From Achromobacter aegrifaciens (lineage in GTDB: Bacteria > Pseudomonadota > Gammaproteobacteria > Burkholderiales > Burkholderiaceae_B), in contig NZ_CADIJY010000002.1 in the NCBI RefSeq assembly GCF_902859735.1, positions 434,001 to 498,000 of the forward strand: a DNA stretch of 64,000 nucleotides, written 5' to 3'. Position numbers and translations under genes: made by a program. The notes under the pieces are model-generated. The model saw nothing but the letters and a program-made list of their open reading frames with translations, had not been told where the DNA came from and searched no databases. Below, one piece after another: positions 1 to 9,092 of this stretch. Positions within the stretch are counted from its first letter, which is position 1; every line of letters starts with the position of its first letter.

Positions 1-10
1 GACGACAATA

Positions 11-1345
11 ATGATGGAGACACAGGACCGCCAACGCCGCCACGCTTCGCTGCGCGCGGCGGCCGTGGGCAATGCCCTGGAATGGTTCGACTGGACCTTG
101 TACGGCACGTTCTCGGCCTATCTGGCCATGAACCTGTTCGACCCGTCCGACCGCGGTTCGGCGCTGCTGGCCACGCTGGCCGTGTTCGCGGGCGGATTCC
201 TGGCGCGGCCGATCGGCGGCTGGCTGTTCGGCCGCATCGGCGACCGCTACGGCCGCAAGTTCACGCTGGTCCTGACCATGTGCCTGCTGGCCCTGACCAG
301 CCTGGCGATCGCGCTGCTGCCCACCTATGAGCAGGCCGGCGTGCTGGCTTCGGTATTGCTTTTCATCTGCCGCCTGATGCAGGGGCTGGCGCATGGCGGC
401 GAGTCTGGCGTGGCCTATACCTATGTTGCCGAAATCGCGCCGCCGGCCAAACGCGGGCTGTGGTCGAGTTCAGTGTTCGTCAGCGTGACCATCGGCGTCA
501 TGGCCGCGACCGCGCTGGCGGCGTTGCTGACGTCCTGGCTGGGCAAGCCCGCGATGGAAGCCTGGGGCTGGCGCGTGGGTTTTGGCGTGGGGGCGCTGCT
601 GGGCGTCTACGCGCTGTTCCTGCGCCGCAGCGCAAGCGAAAGCGAGGTCTTCGAACACAGCGCGGAGCAGGGCGGTACGCAGAAGGTGTCGGCGCGGCAG
701 GCCTTGAAGATCGCCCGCAACATCGTGATGATCGCCGCGGCGTCCAACGCCACGTATTACACCTGGGTCACCTTCGCGCCGGCCACGGCCATCGCGACCA
801 AGGGCATGGATCCGGCGGGCGCCTACACGGCCAGCCTGATCGCGCAGTTGGTGTGCCTGTTGTGGCTGCCGGTCTGCGGCTGGCTGGCGGACCGCTACGG
901 CCGCAAGCCGATGGTGATGGCCTTCGGCCTGGGCGTGGCGCTGGCGGTGTTCCCGGTATCGCACATCGTGACCGACCAGCCCTGGACGCTGTTCGTGGGG
1001 CAGCTGATAGGCCTCCTGGTTTGGGCGCTGCTGGCGGCGATCTTCCCCGCCGTGGTGGCCGAACAGGTGCCGACCGGCGCGCGCGCCATGGGCGTGGGCT
1101 TCATCTCTTCGCTGTCGGTCGCGATCTTTGGCGGCACCGCGCCCTACATCAATGCCTGGCTGGGCGCCCAAGGGCTGGATTGGGTCTACACGGCCTACGT
1201 GGGGGCGCTGGGGCTGATGGCGTTTGCCGGCGCCTTCCTCATCAAGGAGACGGCGGGCATGGACCTGAACGACATCCGCCTGCCGGGCGAGGAAGCCGGC
1301 AACACCGCAGTCAACAAGGCCGCCAAGCGCGCGGCATTCAACTGA
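11..1345 (+). CDS. MFS transporter, metabolite:H+ symporter (MHS) family
   Basis: A 444-residue inner-membrane permease with about 12 hydrophobic segments, the normal size for this family. The family signature RPIGGWLFGRIGDRYGRK lies at residues 66-83, and a second loop copy (WLADRYGRK) follows in the second half. The N-terminal NALEWFDWTLYG block is typical of MHS carriers, which take up organic acids such as alpha-ketoglutarate, citrate or shikimate with protons. Two adjacent ATGs (11 and 14) are possible starts; only 10 bases precede them, so no ribosome site can be judged. Two dehydrogenase genes follow closely on the same strand, suggesting uptake and oxidation of one substrate. The substrate cannot be told from sequence. 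Confidence 0.88.
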   Translation: MMETQDRQRRHASLRAAAVGNALEWFDWTLYGTFSAYLAMNLFDPSDRGSALLATLAVFAGGFLARPIGGWLFGRIGDRYGRKFTLVLTMCLLALTSLAIALLPTYEQAGVLASVLLFICRLMQGLAHGGESGVAYTYVAEIAPPAKRGLWSSSVFVSVTIGVMAATALAALLTSWLGKPAMEAWGWRVGFGVGALLGVYALFLRRSASESEVFEHSAEQGGTQKVSARQALKIARNIVMIAAASNATYYTWVTFAPATAIATKGMDPAGAYTASLIAQLVCLLWLPVCGWLADRYGRKPMVMAFGLGVALAVFPVSHIVTDQPWTLFVGQLIGLLVWALLAAIFPAVVAEQVPTGARAMGVGFISSLSVAIFGGTAPYINAWLGAQGLDWVYTAYVGALGLMAFAGAFLIKETAGMDLNDIRLPGEEAGNTAVNKAAKRAAFN

Positions 1346-1367
1346 ACTCCAATTTTTTCATCATCAC

Positions 1368-2108
1368 ATGAGCAAAATGAACTATCCGGATCTGGCAGGG
1401 AAAATCGCGGTTGTCACGGGGGCCGGGGGCGGTATTGGACGCGCCATGGCGGCGGCGTTCCGCCAGCAGGGCGCGACCGTGGTCGCCACCGACCTGGACC
1501 TTGAGGCGCTGTCCGGCGTGGACGCGGATTGCCGCCAACTGGACGTCACGCAAGCGCAGGCGGTACGCGCACTGGCCGACGCGGTGGCTGCCCAGTACGG
1601 CGCGCTGGACGTGTGGGTCAACAACGCCGGCTTCATGGCCCGCATGCCCGCCCTGGACCTGGACGAAGCCGCATGGCAACGCACCATGGACATCAACCTG
1701 AAAGGCACGTTCTTCGGCGCGCAGGCGGCTGCGCGCCACATGATCGCGCAAGGCAGCGGCGCCATCATCAACCTGTCCAGCTATGCCGGCGTCAAGCCGC
1801 GCCCGAACTGCGCCGACTATGCGGCTGCTAAGGCCGGCGTGGCCCATCTGACCCAATGCCTGGCGCTGGAGTGGAGCCCCAAGGGGCTGCGCGTCAACGC
1901 CATTGCGCCCGGCTTCATCGAAACGCCGATGAGCAGCTGGATGCACGCCGACGCCGCCACCTTTGCCGAATACGTGGAACGCCTGCCGGCGCGCCGCGTG
2001 GGCCAGCCGTCCGAGATCGCCGACGCGGCGCTGTATCTGGCTTCGCAGGCATCCGGCTATGTCACTGGTCACGTGCTGATGGTCGACGGCGGAGTGTCCA
2101 AGACATGA
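1368..2108 (+). CDS. Short-chain dehydrogenase/reductase (SDR), first of a pair
   Basis: A 246-residue cytosolic NAD(P)-dependent oxidoreductase of the classical SDR family. The cofactor motif TGAGGGIG is at residues 17-24, NNAG at 85-88, and the catalytic set is Ser137/138, Tyr151 and Lys155 (YAAAK). An acidic residue at the end of the second strand (TDLDL) suggests NAD rather than NADP, which is inference. It lies 22 bases after the transporter and overlaps the next SDR by four bases (ATGA), so the three genes are very probably one operon. SDR substrates cannot be assigned from motifs; a hydroxy acid, sugar acid or sterol-like alcohol are all possible. Confidence 0.9.
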   Translation: MSKMNYPDLAGKIAVVTGAGGGIGRAMAAAFRQQGATVVATDLDLEALSGVDADCRQLDVTQAQAVRALADAVAAQYGALDVWVNNAGFMARMPALDLDEAAWQRTMDINLKGTFFGAQAAARHMIAQGSGAIINLSSYAGVKPRPNCADYAAAKAGVAHLTQCLALEWSPKGLRVNAIAPGFIETPMSSWMHADAATFAEYVERLPARRVGQPSEIADAALYLASQASGYVTGHVLMVDGGVSKT

Positions 2109-2935
2109 GCGACGACAAGGACGTGGCATCGTGGTGGAACGGCAAGGCGGCCGTCGTGACGGGCGCGGCCAGAGGGCAGGGCGCGGCCGAGGCGCTGCGC
2201 CTGTTGCAGGCCGGCGCAACCGTCTACGCGCTGGACGTCTTGCCCGAAAGCGATGCGACCTGGGCGGAATTGCGCGCGGCGGCGGGCGAGGATGCCGAAC
2301 GGCTGCGCATCCGGGTCGCGGACGTGGCCCGCGAATCCGATTGGCTGGCGTTGGCCGACGAGATTTCGGCTGCGGGCGTGCCGCTCTACGGCCTGGTCAA
2401 CAACGCCGGCGTGACCCTGCGCAAAACCGTGACCGAGACCACGCACGCGGAATGGCGGCGCCTGCTGGACATCAATCTGGACGGGCCATTCCTCGCCATC
2501 CGCAACCTGGCCGCACTGATGCCGCAGGGCGCGGCCATCGTCAATACGTCGTCGACGGCGGGGCTTACCGGCTACTTCAGCGCAGCCTACACCGCCAGCA
2601 AGTGGGCCCTGCGCGGCCTGACGCGGGCGGCATCGCTGGAACTGGCGGGGCGGGGCATACGCGTCAACACCGTATGCCCCGGCCTGGTGGAAACTCCGAT
2701 GATCATGCAGCCCAATGCCGTGCATGACGCCGGCCGGGCGCGCCTGTTCTATGAAGGCAACCGCGACGCCACGCCGCTGTCGCGCGGCGCGGATGCCGAC
2801 GAGATCGCGGCGGCGGTAATGTTCCTGTTGGGGCCCGAGGCTTCGTTCATCACCGGCGCGGACCTGCCGGTCGACGGCGGCATGACGGGAGGAGGCGTGT
2901 ACTGGCGGATCGGCAAGTCCACCGGCAATCTGTAG
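2105..2935 (+). CDS. Short-chain dehydrogenase/reductase (SDR), second of a pair
   Basis: A 276-residue classical SDR. I start it at the ATG that overlaps the previous stop (ATGA), the usual sign of translational coupling; the frame stays open further upstream but only inside the preceding gene. It shows TGAARGQG at residues 19-26, NNAG at 99-102, Ser149/150, Tyr162 and Lys166 (YTASK). It is not a close duplicate of the preceding SDR, so the two may catalyse successive or opposite-stereochemistry steps on the substrate brought in by the upstream permease. A strong palindrome immediately follows the stop and probably ends the operon. Confidence 0.9.
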   Translation: MSDDKDVASWWNGKAAVVTGAARGQGAAEALRLLQAGATVYALDVLPESDATWAELRAAAGEDAERLRIRVADVARESDWLALADEISAAGVPLYGLVNNAGVTLRKTVTETTHAEWRRLLDINLDGPFLAIRNLAALMPQGAAIVNTSSTAGLTGYFSAAYTASKWALRGLTRAASLELAGRGIRVNTVCPGLVETPMIMQPNAVHDAGRARLFYEGNRDATPLSRGADADEIAAAVMFLLGPEASFITGADLPVDGGMTGGGVYWRIGKSTGNL

Positions 2936-2938
2936 CCG

Positions 2939-2964
2939 CAGTCCCGGGCCGCGGCCCGGGACTG
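2939..2964. terminator. 26-base perfect palindrome between convergent genes
   Basis: A 13-base arm beginning CAGTCCCGGG is followed directly by its exact reverse complement. It sits between the end of the SDR operon and the end of the convergent small lipoprotein gene. As RNA it would form a very GC-rich hairpin in either direction; no T tract follows, so a bidirectional terminator is likely but not certain. Confidence 0.6.
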
Positions 2965-2986
2965 GCCATTGCGCAAGGGCAGAGGC

Positions 2987-3208
2987 TTAGTGCTTGTCGC
3001 CGTAGATATTGCCGGCAATGCCGCCGGCGGCGGCGCCGATGGCGGCCCCAGTCCAGCCGCTGCCGCCCGCGATGGCGGCAATGCCCGCCCCGGCCGCGGC
3101 GCCGATGGCCGCGCCCGACAGGGTGCCTTGCTGCTTGGAACTCATGTTGGTGCAGGCTACCAGCGACCCCATCATGAGGCCTATGGCGATCGATCGGATG
3201 ACTTTCAT
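2987..3208 (-). CDS. Small glycine-zipper lipoprotein
   Basis: A 73-residue protein with a signal peptide ending in a lipobox (LVAC, Cys at about residue 19), so it is probably a lipid-anchored envelope protein. The mature part has repeated GAAIGAAAGAG-type glycine-zipper segments, like small lipoproteins of the OmpA/YMGG glycine-zipper group. An AGGAG ribosome site lies six bases before the ATG. It is nine bases downstream of the secreted-protein gene on the same strand and shares its operon. Its role is unknown; related proteins affect outer-membrane integrity. Confidence 0.8.
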   Translation of the reverse strand: MKVIRSIAIGLMMGSLVACTNMSSKQQGTLSGAAIGAAAGAGIAAIAGGSGWTGAAIGAAAGGIAGNIYGDKH

Positions 3209-3217
3209 GGTTGACTC

Positions 3218-3625
3218 CTAGCGGGCGCGCTTGGCGGGAGCGGCCGGCGTGGCCGGCGCCGCGGGCGCGACGATTTCGAACCAGAGCGTTTCGACCACGG
3301 GGCGGTCCATCCGGGTCGGATTGGCCGCGTACCAGCTATCCAGCCGTTCGCGCACCGAATCGAGCGTATGGCTCTGCAAACCCTTGGCGAAACGCGGGAT
3401 CAGCGTCTGGTTGTCCGCCGGCGCGCGGCGCTGCTGATAGGCCTGCTCCACCTGGATGAGGTTCGCCATGCCCAGCAGGTAGGCCTTCTTCAGATTCGCG
3501 TCGGACTCCGACCATTGCTTGCCGGTGATGATGGGCGCCGGGTCGGTAGGCGCCGCTACCACCGGCGCGGCGACCAGCAGTGACAGCGCAAGGGCTGCCG
3601 GGCCTAACAGGTGTTTCACTTTCAT
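3218..3625 (-). CDS. Secreted hypothetical protein
   Basis: A 135-residue protein with a clear Sec signal peptide (MKVKHLLGPAALALSLLVAAP, cleavage near VAA-APT). Two ATGs stand side by side; I chose the second because AAGGAG is seven bases before it and only four before the first. The frame is open well upstream, but that part lacks coding character. The mature region is alpha-helical looking (SDANLKKAYLLGMANLIQVEQAY) and ends in an Ala/Pro/Lys-rich tail. I do not recognise the family. It forms an operon with the small lipoprotein that follows. Confidence 0.7.
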   Translation of the reverse strand: MKVKHLLGPAALALSLLVAAPVVAAPTDPAPIITGKQWSESDANLKKAYLLGMANLIQVEQAYQQRRAPADNQTLIPRFAKGLQSHTLDSVRERLDSWYAANPTRMDRPVVETLWFEIVAPAAPATPAAPAKRAR

Positions 3626-3944
3626 CATATCGCTCCTTGGTGGAACAAAAGACAGAAAAACAACCAGAACGCCATGCGCGCAGTTCGCTTGCAATGGCCA
3701 AGCGCCAGGCGACCAGATCAATTTAGGCTTGAAAGCATGCTTGTGCAAGAGGCGTGCCGCTCTGCCATCGGGCTTCAACACGGACCTGGCGCAGACGTTA
3801 CCGATTCTGGCAAGCCTGTTCAAATGAAACAGCGTTCGCCGCCTTTGGAATTTCGCTGTACATATTGCTAGCTGTCGCGTCGGGCGGCATGGCCCCTCGA
3901 TGCCGGCAGGCACATAGAAGACAAATAAACCCGAGGAGGAGTCA
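3626..3944. promoter_or_regulatory. Divergent intergenic region
   Basis: About 320 bases separate the secreted-protein gene (minus) from the acylase gene (plus), so promoters for both must lie here. The acylase has a strong ribosome site (GAGGAGG) just before its ATG. I see no convincing operator, repeat or small gene. Confidence 0.4.
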
Positions 3945-6407
3945 ATGCGTACGTTCAATCGCAGGGCCGCGGCATTCCTGGCGAGCGGGCTGATTGCAGT
4001 GCTGGCAGGCTGCGCGTCGCCCGGAGGCAAGAAAGAAACCGTCGATATGAAGGGGCTGTCCCAGCCCGTGGAGATCGTGCGCGACCGCCACGGGGTGTCC
4101 CACATCTACGCGCAGAACCAGGATGACCTGTTCTTCGCCCAAGGCTTCAACGCGGCGCGCGACCGCCTCTGGCAACTGGACCTCTGGCGCCGCCAGGGCG
4201 AGGGCAAGATGGCCGAACAATTCGGCCCGCGCTTTGTCGAGCAGGACCGCGCGGCGCGCCTGTTCCTGTACCGCGGCGACATGCAGGCCGAATTCGCCAG
4301 CTACCACCCGCAGGGCAAGGCGATCCTCACGTCCTTCGCGGCGGGCATCAATGCCTACATCGATTGGGTCAAGGCGAATCCCGATCAGATGCCGCCGGAA
4401 TTCAAGCTGACCGGCACCGAGCCCGGCTACTGGAGCCCCGAGACCTCGCTCATCCGCATCTATGGCCTGACCCGCAATCTCAACGAAGAGGTGCGGATGG
4501 CGCAACGCGTCGCGGCGCTGGGCCTGAACGCCGTGCAGGGACTCAGCACCTTCGAGCCGCCCTTGGCGCTGCAGGTGCCTGCCGGACTGGACGTGCGCGA
4601 CGTCGACAGCAAGGTCCTGGGCGACTACAACCTGGCGCGCAACGGCCAGAAATTCGTCGCCGCCGACTTCCCGCGCAGCCCGCTCGCGGCCGCCGAGCGC
4701 GAAAAACTTGCGCAGGAATTGTCCGCGAATCTGCTGGCGTCGCTGGATCCGGCGTTCGACCCCATGGCGACCCGCTACGAGAGCAACAACTGGACCATAG
4801 CCGGCCAGCATACGGCCAGCGGCAAGCCCATCCTCGCGGGCGATCCGCACCGGTCCATCACCATGCCGTCGCTGCGCTACATGGTGCACCTGAACGCGCC
4901 GGGCTGGAACGTGATCGGCGCGGGCGAGCCGGCGCTGCCCGGCGTGTCCATGGGCCACAACGACCGCATCGCTTTCGGGCTGACGATCTTCGCCTTTGGC
5001 GACGAGGAAGACCTGTACGTCTACGACACCAATCCAGCCAGGCCGGACGAATACCGCTACAACGGCCGCTGGGAAAAGATGCGCCAGGTGGATGAGTCGA
5101 TCCCCGTGCGCGGGCAGGCGGCGGCAACGCGCCAGCTGAAGTTCACCCGCCACGGCCCGGTGATCTACGTGGATCCGGTCAAGCGCAAGGCCTATGCCTT
5201 GCGCGCGGCCTATCTGGAATTTCCCGGAACCGCGGCCTATCTGGCCAGCCTGCGGCTGAACCAGGCGCAGAACTGGAACGAGTTCGTCGCCGGCATGGAA
5301 AAGCACTACACGCCCAGCGAGAACATGGTGTATGCCGACGTGGACGGCAACATCGGCTGGTTCGGCGGCAGCATCGCGCCGATACGCCCGCGCGCGGACT
5401 GGTCCGGCATGCTCCCCGTGCCCGGCAATGGCGAGTTCGAATGGCGCGGCGTCCTGCCGGGCAGCGCGCTGCCCCGCGCCTACAACCCTCCTGAGGGCTA
5501 TGTCGCCACCGCCAACGAATACAACCTGCCGGCCGACTACCGCTACAAGGACATGTCCGCCCGCACCTGGGCCGAACCCTACCGCGTGCAGCGCATACGC
5601 GAGGTGCTGGCCGACAGCAAGGGGCAGACGGTCCAGAGTTCGCAGGCGCTGCAGTACGACAACCTGTCCATTCCGGCGCGCACGCTGACGGGCTACGCGA
5701 AGTCGCTGAATTCGGCCGATCCCGCGACGACACAGGCCTTGAGCATGCTGAAGGACTGGGACGCCCGGGTGGGAACGGAATCGCGCGCGGCCACGGTGTA
5801 CGAGTTCTGGCTGCCCGAGGTCGTCAAGCGCGTGACTGAACTCTACGTGCCTGCCAACGGCCGGGCCGCCTTCGGCAATCTGTCCACCGCCAAAACGCTG
5901 GAGAAGCTGGCCACGCCGGACAGCGCTTTCGGTGCGCAGCCGCAGCAGGGCCGTGACGCGCTGCTGCTGCAGGCGCTGAACGACGGCTTGCAGAAGCTGC
6001 GCGCCAAGTTGGGACCGGATTCCTCGCAATGGCAGTGGGGCAAGCTGCATCACATCCAGTTCGAGCACAGCCTGGCCAGCCTGTTGCCCGAGGCCACCGC
6101 CAATGCCTACGGCACGCCGCGCTATCCGGTCAGCGGCGACAACGACACCGTGCACCGCGCCACCTTCCGCGCCAGCGACTTCCGCCAGACCAGCGGCGCG
6201 TCATACCGCCAGGTGATCGACGTGGCCGACTGGGACAACTCGCGCATGCAGAACGTGCCGGGACAATCCGCCGACCCGCGCAGCCCGTATTACCAGAACC
6301 TGCTCAAGGACTGGGCAACGGGCGAGTATTTCCCCATGGCGTTCAGCCGCGCCAAGGTGGATAGCGAGAAGGCGGGTACCTTGAATCTGCGTCCGGTACA
6401 GCGCTGA
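3945..6407 (+). CDS. Penicillin acylase family lipoprotein (Ntn hydrolase, peptidase S45)
   Basis: An 820-residue precursor of the penicillin G acylase/AHL acylase family. A lipobox (AVLAGC, Cys23) predicts membrane anchoring. These enzymes cut themselves into alpha and beta chains, the new beta N-terminal Ser being the nucleophile; here that is Ser280 in the block YESNNWTIAG, as expected. The alpha chain holds the usual HGVSHIYAQNQDDLFFAQGF block near residues 49-68 and AARDRLWQLDLWRRQGEGK after it. The length matches the family. Substrates are amides of acyl or phenylacetyl groups; whether this one acts on acyl-homoserine lactones, beta-lactams or other amides cannot be read. A strong hairpin follows the stop. 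Confidence 0.88.
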   Translation: MRTFNRRAAAFLASGLIAVLAGCASPGGKKETVDMKGLSQPVEIVRDRHGVSHIYAQNQDDLFFAQGFNAARDRLWQLDLWRRQGEGKMAEQFGPRFVEQDRAARLFLYRGDMQAEFASYHPQGKAILTSFAAGINAYIDWVKANPDQMPPEFKLTGTEPGYWSPETSLIRIYGLTRNLNEEVRMAQRVAALGLNAVQGLSTFEPPLALQVPAGLDVRDVDSKVLGDYNLARNGQKFVAADFPRSPLAAAEREKLAQELSANLLASLDPAFDPMATRYESNNWTIAGQHTASGKPILAGDPHRSITMPSLRYMVHLNAPGWNVIGAGEPALPGVSMGHNDRIAFGLTIFAFGDEEDLYVYDTNPARPDEYRYNGRWEKMRQVDESIPVRGQAAATRQLKFTRHGPVIYVDPVKRKAYALRAAYLEFPGTAAYLASLRLNQAQNWNEFVAGMEKHYTPSENMVYADVDGNIGWFGGSIAPIRPRADWSGMLPVPGNGEFEWRGVLPGSALPRAYNPPEGYVATANEYNLPADYRYKDMSARTWAEPYRVQRIREVLADSKGQTVQSSQALQYDNLSIPARTLTGYAKSLNSADPATTQALSMLKDWDARVGTESRAATVYEFWLPEVVKRVTELYVPANGRAAFGNLSTAKTLEKLATPDSAFGAQPQQGRDALLLQALNDGLQKLRAKLGPDSSQWQWGKLHHIQFEHSLASLLPEATANAYGTPRYPVSGDNDTVHRATFRASDFRQTSGASYRQVIDVADWDNSRMQNVPGQSADPRSPYYQNLLKDWATGEYFPMAFSRAKVDSEKAGTLNLRPVQR

Positions 6408-6429
6408 TTCAGGCCAGCCTGCCGGCGGA

Positions 6430-6469
6430 GCGCCGTTCGATCAGCGTGGCCTCGCTGATCGAACGGCGC
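6430..6469. terminator. Perfect 16-base-pair hairpin after the acylase gene
   Basis: The arm at 6430-6445 (GCGCCGTTCGATCAGC) is repeated exactly as its reverse complement at 6454-6469, with an eight-base loop. It begins 23 bases after the acylase stop. Only weak A/T follows, so it may be a terminator, an mRNA-stabilising stem or a protein-binding dyad. Confidence 0.55.
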
Positions 6470-6658
6470 AATAACGCAGGGCAGGAGAGAGTTATGCAAC
6501 TTAAACTCTCCGCGTGCGGCCGCGCATGGGCGCGGCGGGCGTGCCTTTCAAGACCGAATTGACAAGGGTGCTTACCGACGGTTGCGGGTGCGGCGGGGCT
6601 TGCGCAGTTAAGGTTTTGGGGTCGCACGGCATTCCCGATCCAGGAGACTGAGGCCCCC

Positions 6659-7291
6659 ATGCATTCCACGCAATCCTACAAGACCGTTATCCCGCGCCAG
6701 TCCGCGAGCCGCTCGCCGTTGGGCTGGCTGCAGGAGCGTACGCAGTTCGTCCGGGCGCTGCTGTCCAATCCCGCGGCCATAGGCGCTGTGGCGCCGTCCG
6801 GCCCGGCACTGGCAGCGGCCATCACCGCCTGCATACCGCCCGGCGCGGGCAAAGTCCTGGAGCTGGGCTGCGGCACAGGTGTTTTTACCCGCGAAATGCT
6901 GCGCCGGGGCGTGGATCCGGCCAACCTGGTGCTGGTCGAACAGGACATGGCCATGAGCAGCAGCTTGCAGGCGCAGTTTCCGGAGGCAGCGGTGCTACGG
7001 GTGCCGGCGCAGGAACTCTGCCGCAAGCGCCATCCCGAGATGGATGGCATCGGCGCCGCCATCTGCGGCCTGCCGTTGCGCAACATGAGCCATGCGCATC
7101 ACCAGCAACTGCTGGCCGCCGTGTTCGACGCGCTGCCGGCAGAGGGCTCGATGGCGCTATTCACCTATGGCGTGCGTTGTCCGATATCCGCCAGTGTGCT
7201 GGAGGCTTGCGGCTTGCAGGCCAGCAAGGTCGGGTTCGTGCCGCTGAACCTGCCGCCAGCGTCGGTGTACAGCCTGGCCCGGCGGGCCTAG
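6659..7291 (+). CDS. Class I SAM-dependent methyltransferase, phospholipid N-methyltransferase-like
   Basis: A 210-residue protein with the SAM-binding motif LELGCGTG at residues 67-74 and an acidic residue after the second strand (LVEQD). The N-terminal block FVRALLSNPAAIGAVAPSGPALAAA is typical of the PmtA-like/RrmA-like group that methylates phosphatidylethanolamine head groups, or of related proteins of unknown substrate. It has no signal peptide, so it acts in the cytosol or at the inner face of the membrane. The ATG at 6659 follows a GGAGACTGAGG stretch that can serve as ribosome site. It looks monocistronic. Phospholipid methylation is the best guess, not proven. Confidence 0.7.
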   Translation: MHSTQSYKTVIPRQSASRSPLGWLQERTQFVRALLSNPAAIGAVAPSGPALAAAITACIPPGAGKVLELGCGTGVFTREMLRRGVDPANLVLVEQDMAMSSSLQAQFPEAAVLRVPAQELCRKRHPEMDGIGAAICGLPLRNMSHAHHQQLLAAVFDALPAEGSMALFTYGVRCPISASVLEACGLQASKVGFVPLNLPPASVYSLARRA

Positions 7292-7357
7292 GCCGCGCTG
7301 GCTGGCATGGGCTCGTCCTATCCAAATGGGCTAGGGCAGGGTATTGCAAATAACTAA

Positions 7358-7386
7358 TTGACACGAAAAGATCGCTCAACCAACAT
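7358..7386 (+). promoter_or_regulatory. Candidate sigma-70 promoter for the sulfite dehydrogenase operon
   Basis: A perfect TTGACA at 7358-7363 is followed after 17 bases by a weak -10 (CAACAT). It lies in a locally AT-rich patch about 120 bases before the sulfite dehydrogenase ATG. The weak -10 makes this tentative. Confidence 0.3.
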
Positions 7387-7503
7387 CGCAGTCATAACTA
7401 TTGGCGGCCTGGGACACGTGCGTGCGGGGTAGACAGCCACGTCGTAACAGGCCGGCAGGGTTCTGGAACACCAACGATTCCAGACCCCAACGAGGAGACT
7501 GCA

Positions 7504-8751
7504 ATGCGTTCATCCCTGATCGAGAGCGCGGCGCGGCGGCGCCTGTTGGCTGGCGGCGCCAGCGCGCTGGCCGCAGCGGGCCTGGGACGCGCGGCCTTGG
7601 CCGCGGAACAGAAAGCCGCGCCAGCCGCGGCTGCGCCACCGACCCCGGCATCCGCCGCCAAGCCGCTGCCAGCCTACGCGGCCTGGAAGCAGCCCGATGC
7701 GATGATCGTGCACAGCGCCAACACCATAGAAACCCGGCGCGAGGCATTCGGCAGCGGGGTGGTCACGCCGCTGCGTCAACTCTACGTGCGCAACAACCTG
7801 CCGCCGCCCGACGAGTCCATCGTGGCCGACCGCGACGCATGGGTCCTTGAAATTGCCGGCGTGGCAAAACCCATGTCGCTGAGCGTGGGGCAGCTGAAGA
7901 GCATGGGCCTGCAGACGCTGGCGATGGTCTTGCAGTGCTCGGGCAATGGCCGCGGCTATTTCCCCAACAAACCCAGCGGCACGCCTTGGCAGGTCGGCGC
8001 GGCCGGATGCGTGATCTGGAGCGGCTTGCCGGTCAGCGTCCTGGTCGAGCATTGCGGCGGACTGGAGGCGGCCGCCGTGTACATGACCGGCACCGGCGGC
8101 GAAAAACTGCCTGACGGCCTGGATCCGAACATGGTCATGGTCGAGCGTTCGGTGCCCAAGGAAGCGATGCGGGATGCGCTCCTGGCTTGGGAGCTCAACG
8201 GCGAACCGATCCCGCTGGCTCATGGCGGCCCCTTGCGCCTGATCGTGCCGGGCTACACAGGCGTGAACAGCGTCAAATACATCAAGCGGCTGGCCTTCAC
8301 TGAAAAGGAAAGCCCGGCCGCGATCCAGCAGACCGGCTATCGCCTCGCGCCACCTGGGCAGAAAGGGAATCCGAGCCAGCCCTCTGTCTGGGCCATGGGC
8401 GTGAAGTCGTGGATCAATACGCCCAATCCGGCTGCGTCCACCCTGAAGGCCGGGCGCGTGGTGGTGCAGGGCGTGGCGTTTGGCGGCACCAACGGCATCA
8501 AGCAGGTCGAGGTTTCGATAGACGGCGGCAAGAACTGGCAGAAGGCGGAGCTGGTCGGCCCGGACCTCGGGCGCTATGCCTGGCGCCAGTTCGCGTTGCC
8601 GGTGGAATTGGCGGCGGGCGAACACGTGCTGGTCAGCCGGGCCACGGATACCGAGGGCCGCGTGCAGGAAGAAGAGCGTCCGCAGAATTCCGGCGGCTAC
8701 ATCAATAGCAGTTGGCGCGATCACGCCGTGACGGTGGTGGCCAAGGCATGA
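7504..8751 (+). CDS. sorA: Sulfite dehydrogenase molybdopterin subunit (SorA/SoxC type)
   Basis: A 415-residue member of the sulfite oxidase family, which oxidises sulfite to sulfate in the periplasm using a molybdenum cofactor. The leader has an RR pair followed by a hydrophobic stretch (ARRRLLAGGASALAAAGLG), consistent with Tat export of the folded, cofactor-loaded enzyme. The Mo-ligating Cys is Cys145 in VLQCSGNGRG. The Mo-co dimerisation domain occupies about residues 290-410. The ATG follows a GAGGAGA ribosome site. The next gene overlaps by four bases and encodes a c-type cytochrome, the typical partner and electron acceptor in SorAB enzymes. SoxC, working in the Sox thiosulfate system, is the alternative, but no other sox gene is present. 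Confidence 0.85.
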   Translation: MRSSLIESAARRRLLAGGASALAAAGLGRAALAAEQKAAPAAAAPPTPASAAKPLPAYAAWKQPDAMIVHSANTIETRREAFGSGVVTPLRQLYVRNNLPPPDESIVADRDAWVLEIAGVAKPMSLSVGQLKSMGLQTLAMVLQCSGNGRGYFPNKPSGTPWQVGAAGCVIWSGLPVSVLVEHCGGLEAAAVYMTGTGGEKLPDGLDPNMVMVERSVPKEAMRDALLAWELNGEPIPLAHGGPLRLIVPGYTGVNSVKYIKRLAFTEKESPAAIQQTGYRLAPPGQKGNPSQPSVWAMGVKSWINTPNPAASTLKAGRVVVQGVAFGGTNGIKQVEVSIDGGKNWQKAELVGPDLGRYAWRQFALPVELAAGEHVLVSRATDTEGRVQEEERPQNSGGYINSSWRDHAVTVVAKA

Positions 8752-9092
8752 GGGAAGCTGCGCTGGCGTTACCCAGGAAGCGCGCATTAGGCGCCGGATT
8801 GCTGATCGCCAGCCTCCATGCCGGCGTGTCGGCAGCCGAACCCGACATGGAGGCTGGCCGCGCCTTGTTCGTTGGCGCAACGCCAGCCTGCGCGATCTGC
8901 CATACCCTGAACGACGCGCAATCCAGCGGCGCCATCGGTCCCAAGCTCGACGAAATCAAGCCCGATGCGGCGCGCGTGGCGACGGCCATCCGCAATGGCA
9001 TCGGCCAGATGCCGGCTTATACGAGCCTGTCGGATCAGGAAATCGAGGTATTGGCGGCATATGTGGCCAAGGCGACTGGGGGGCAGCCCTGA
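8748..9092 (+). CDS. sorB: c-type cytochrome subunit of sulfite dehydrogenase
   Basis: A 114-residue monohaem cytochrome c. The start is the ATG overlapping the stop of the sulfite dehydrogenase gene (ATGA), indicating translational coupling. A signal peptide covers about residues 1-30 (cleavage near VSAA-EPD). The haem site CAICH is at 48-52, and Met in the GQMPAY block is the likely second iron ligand. It would carry electrons from sulfite oxidation to the respiratory chain. Size and gene order match SorB-type subunits. Confidence 0.85.
   Translation: MREAALALPRKRALGAGLLIASLHAGVSAAEPDMEAGRALFVGATPACAICHTLNDAQSSGAIGPKLDEIKPDAARVATAIRNGIGQMPAYTSLSDQEIEVLAAYVAKATGGQP

Noticed and set aside
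3942-6155. 737-residue minus-strand frame over the acylase gene
   Set aside because: Antisense shadow; the plus-strand acylase has lipobox and catalytic Ser.
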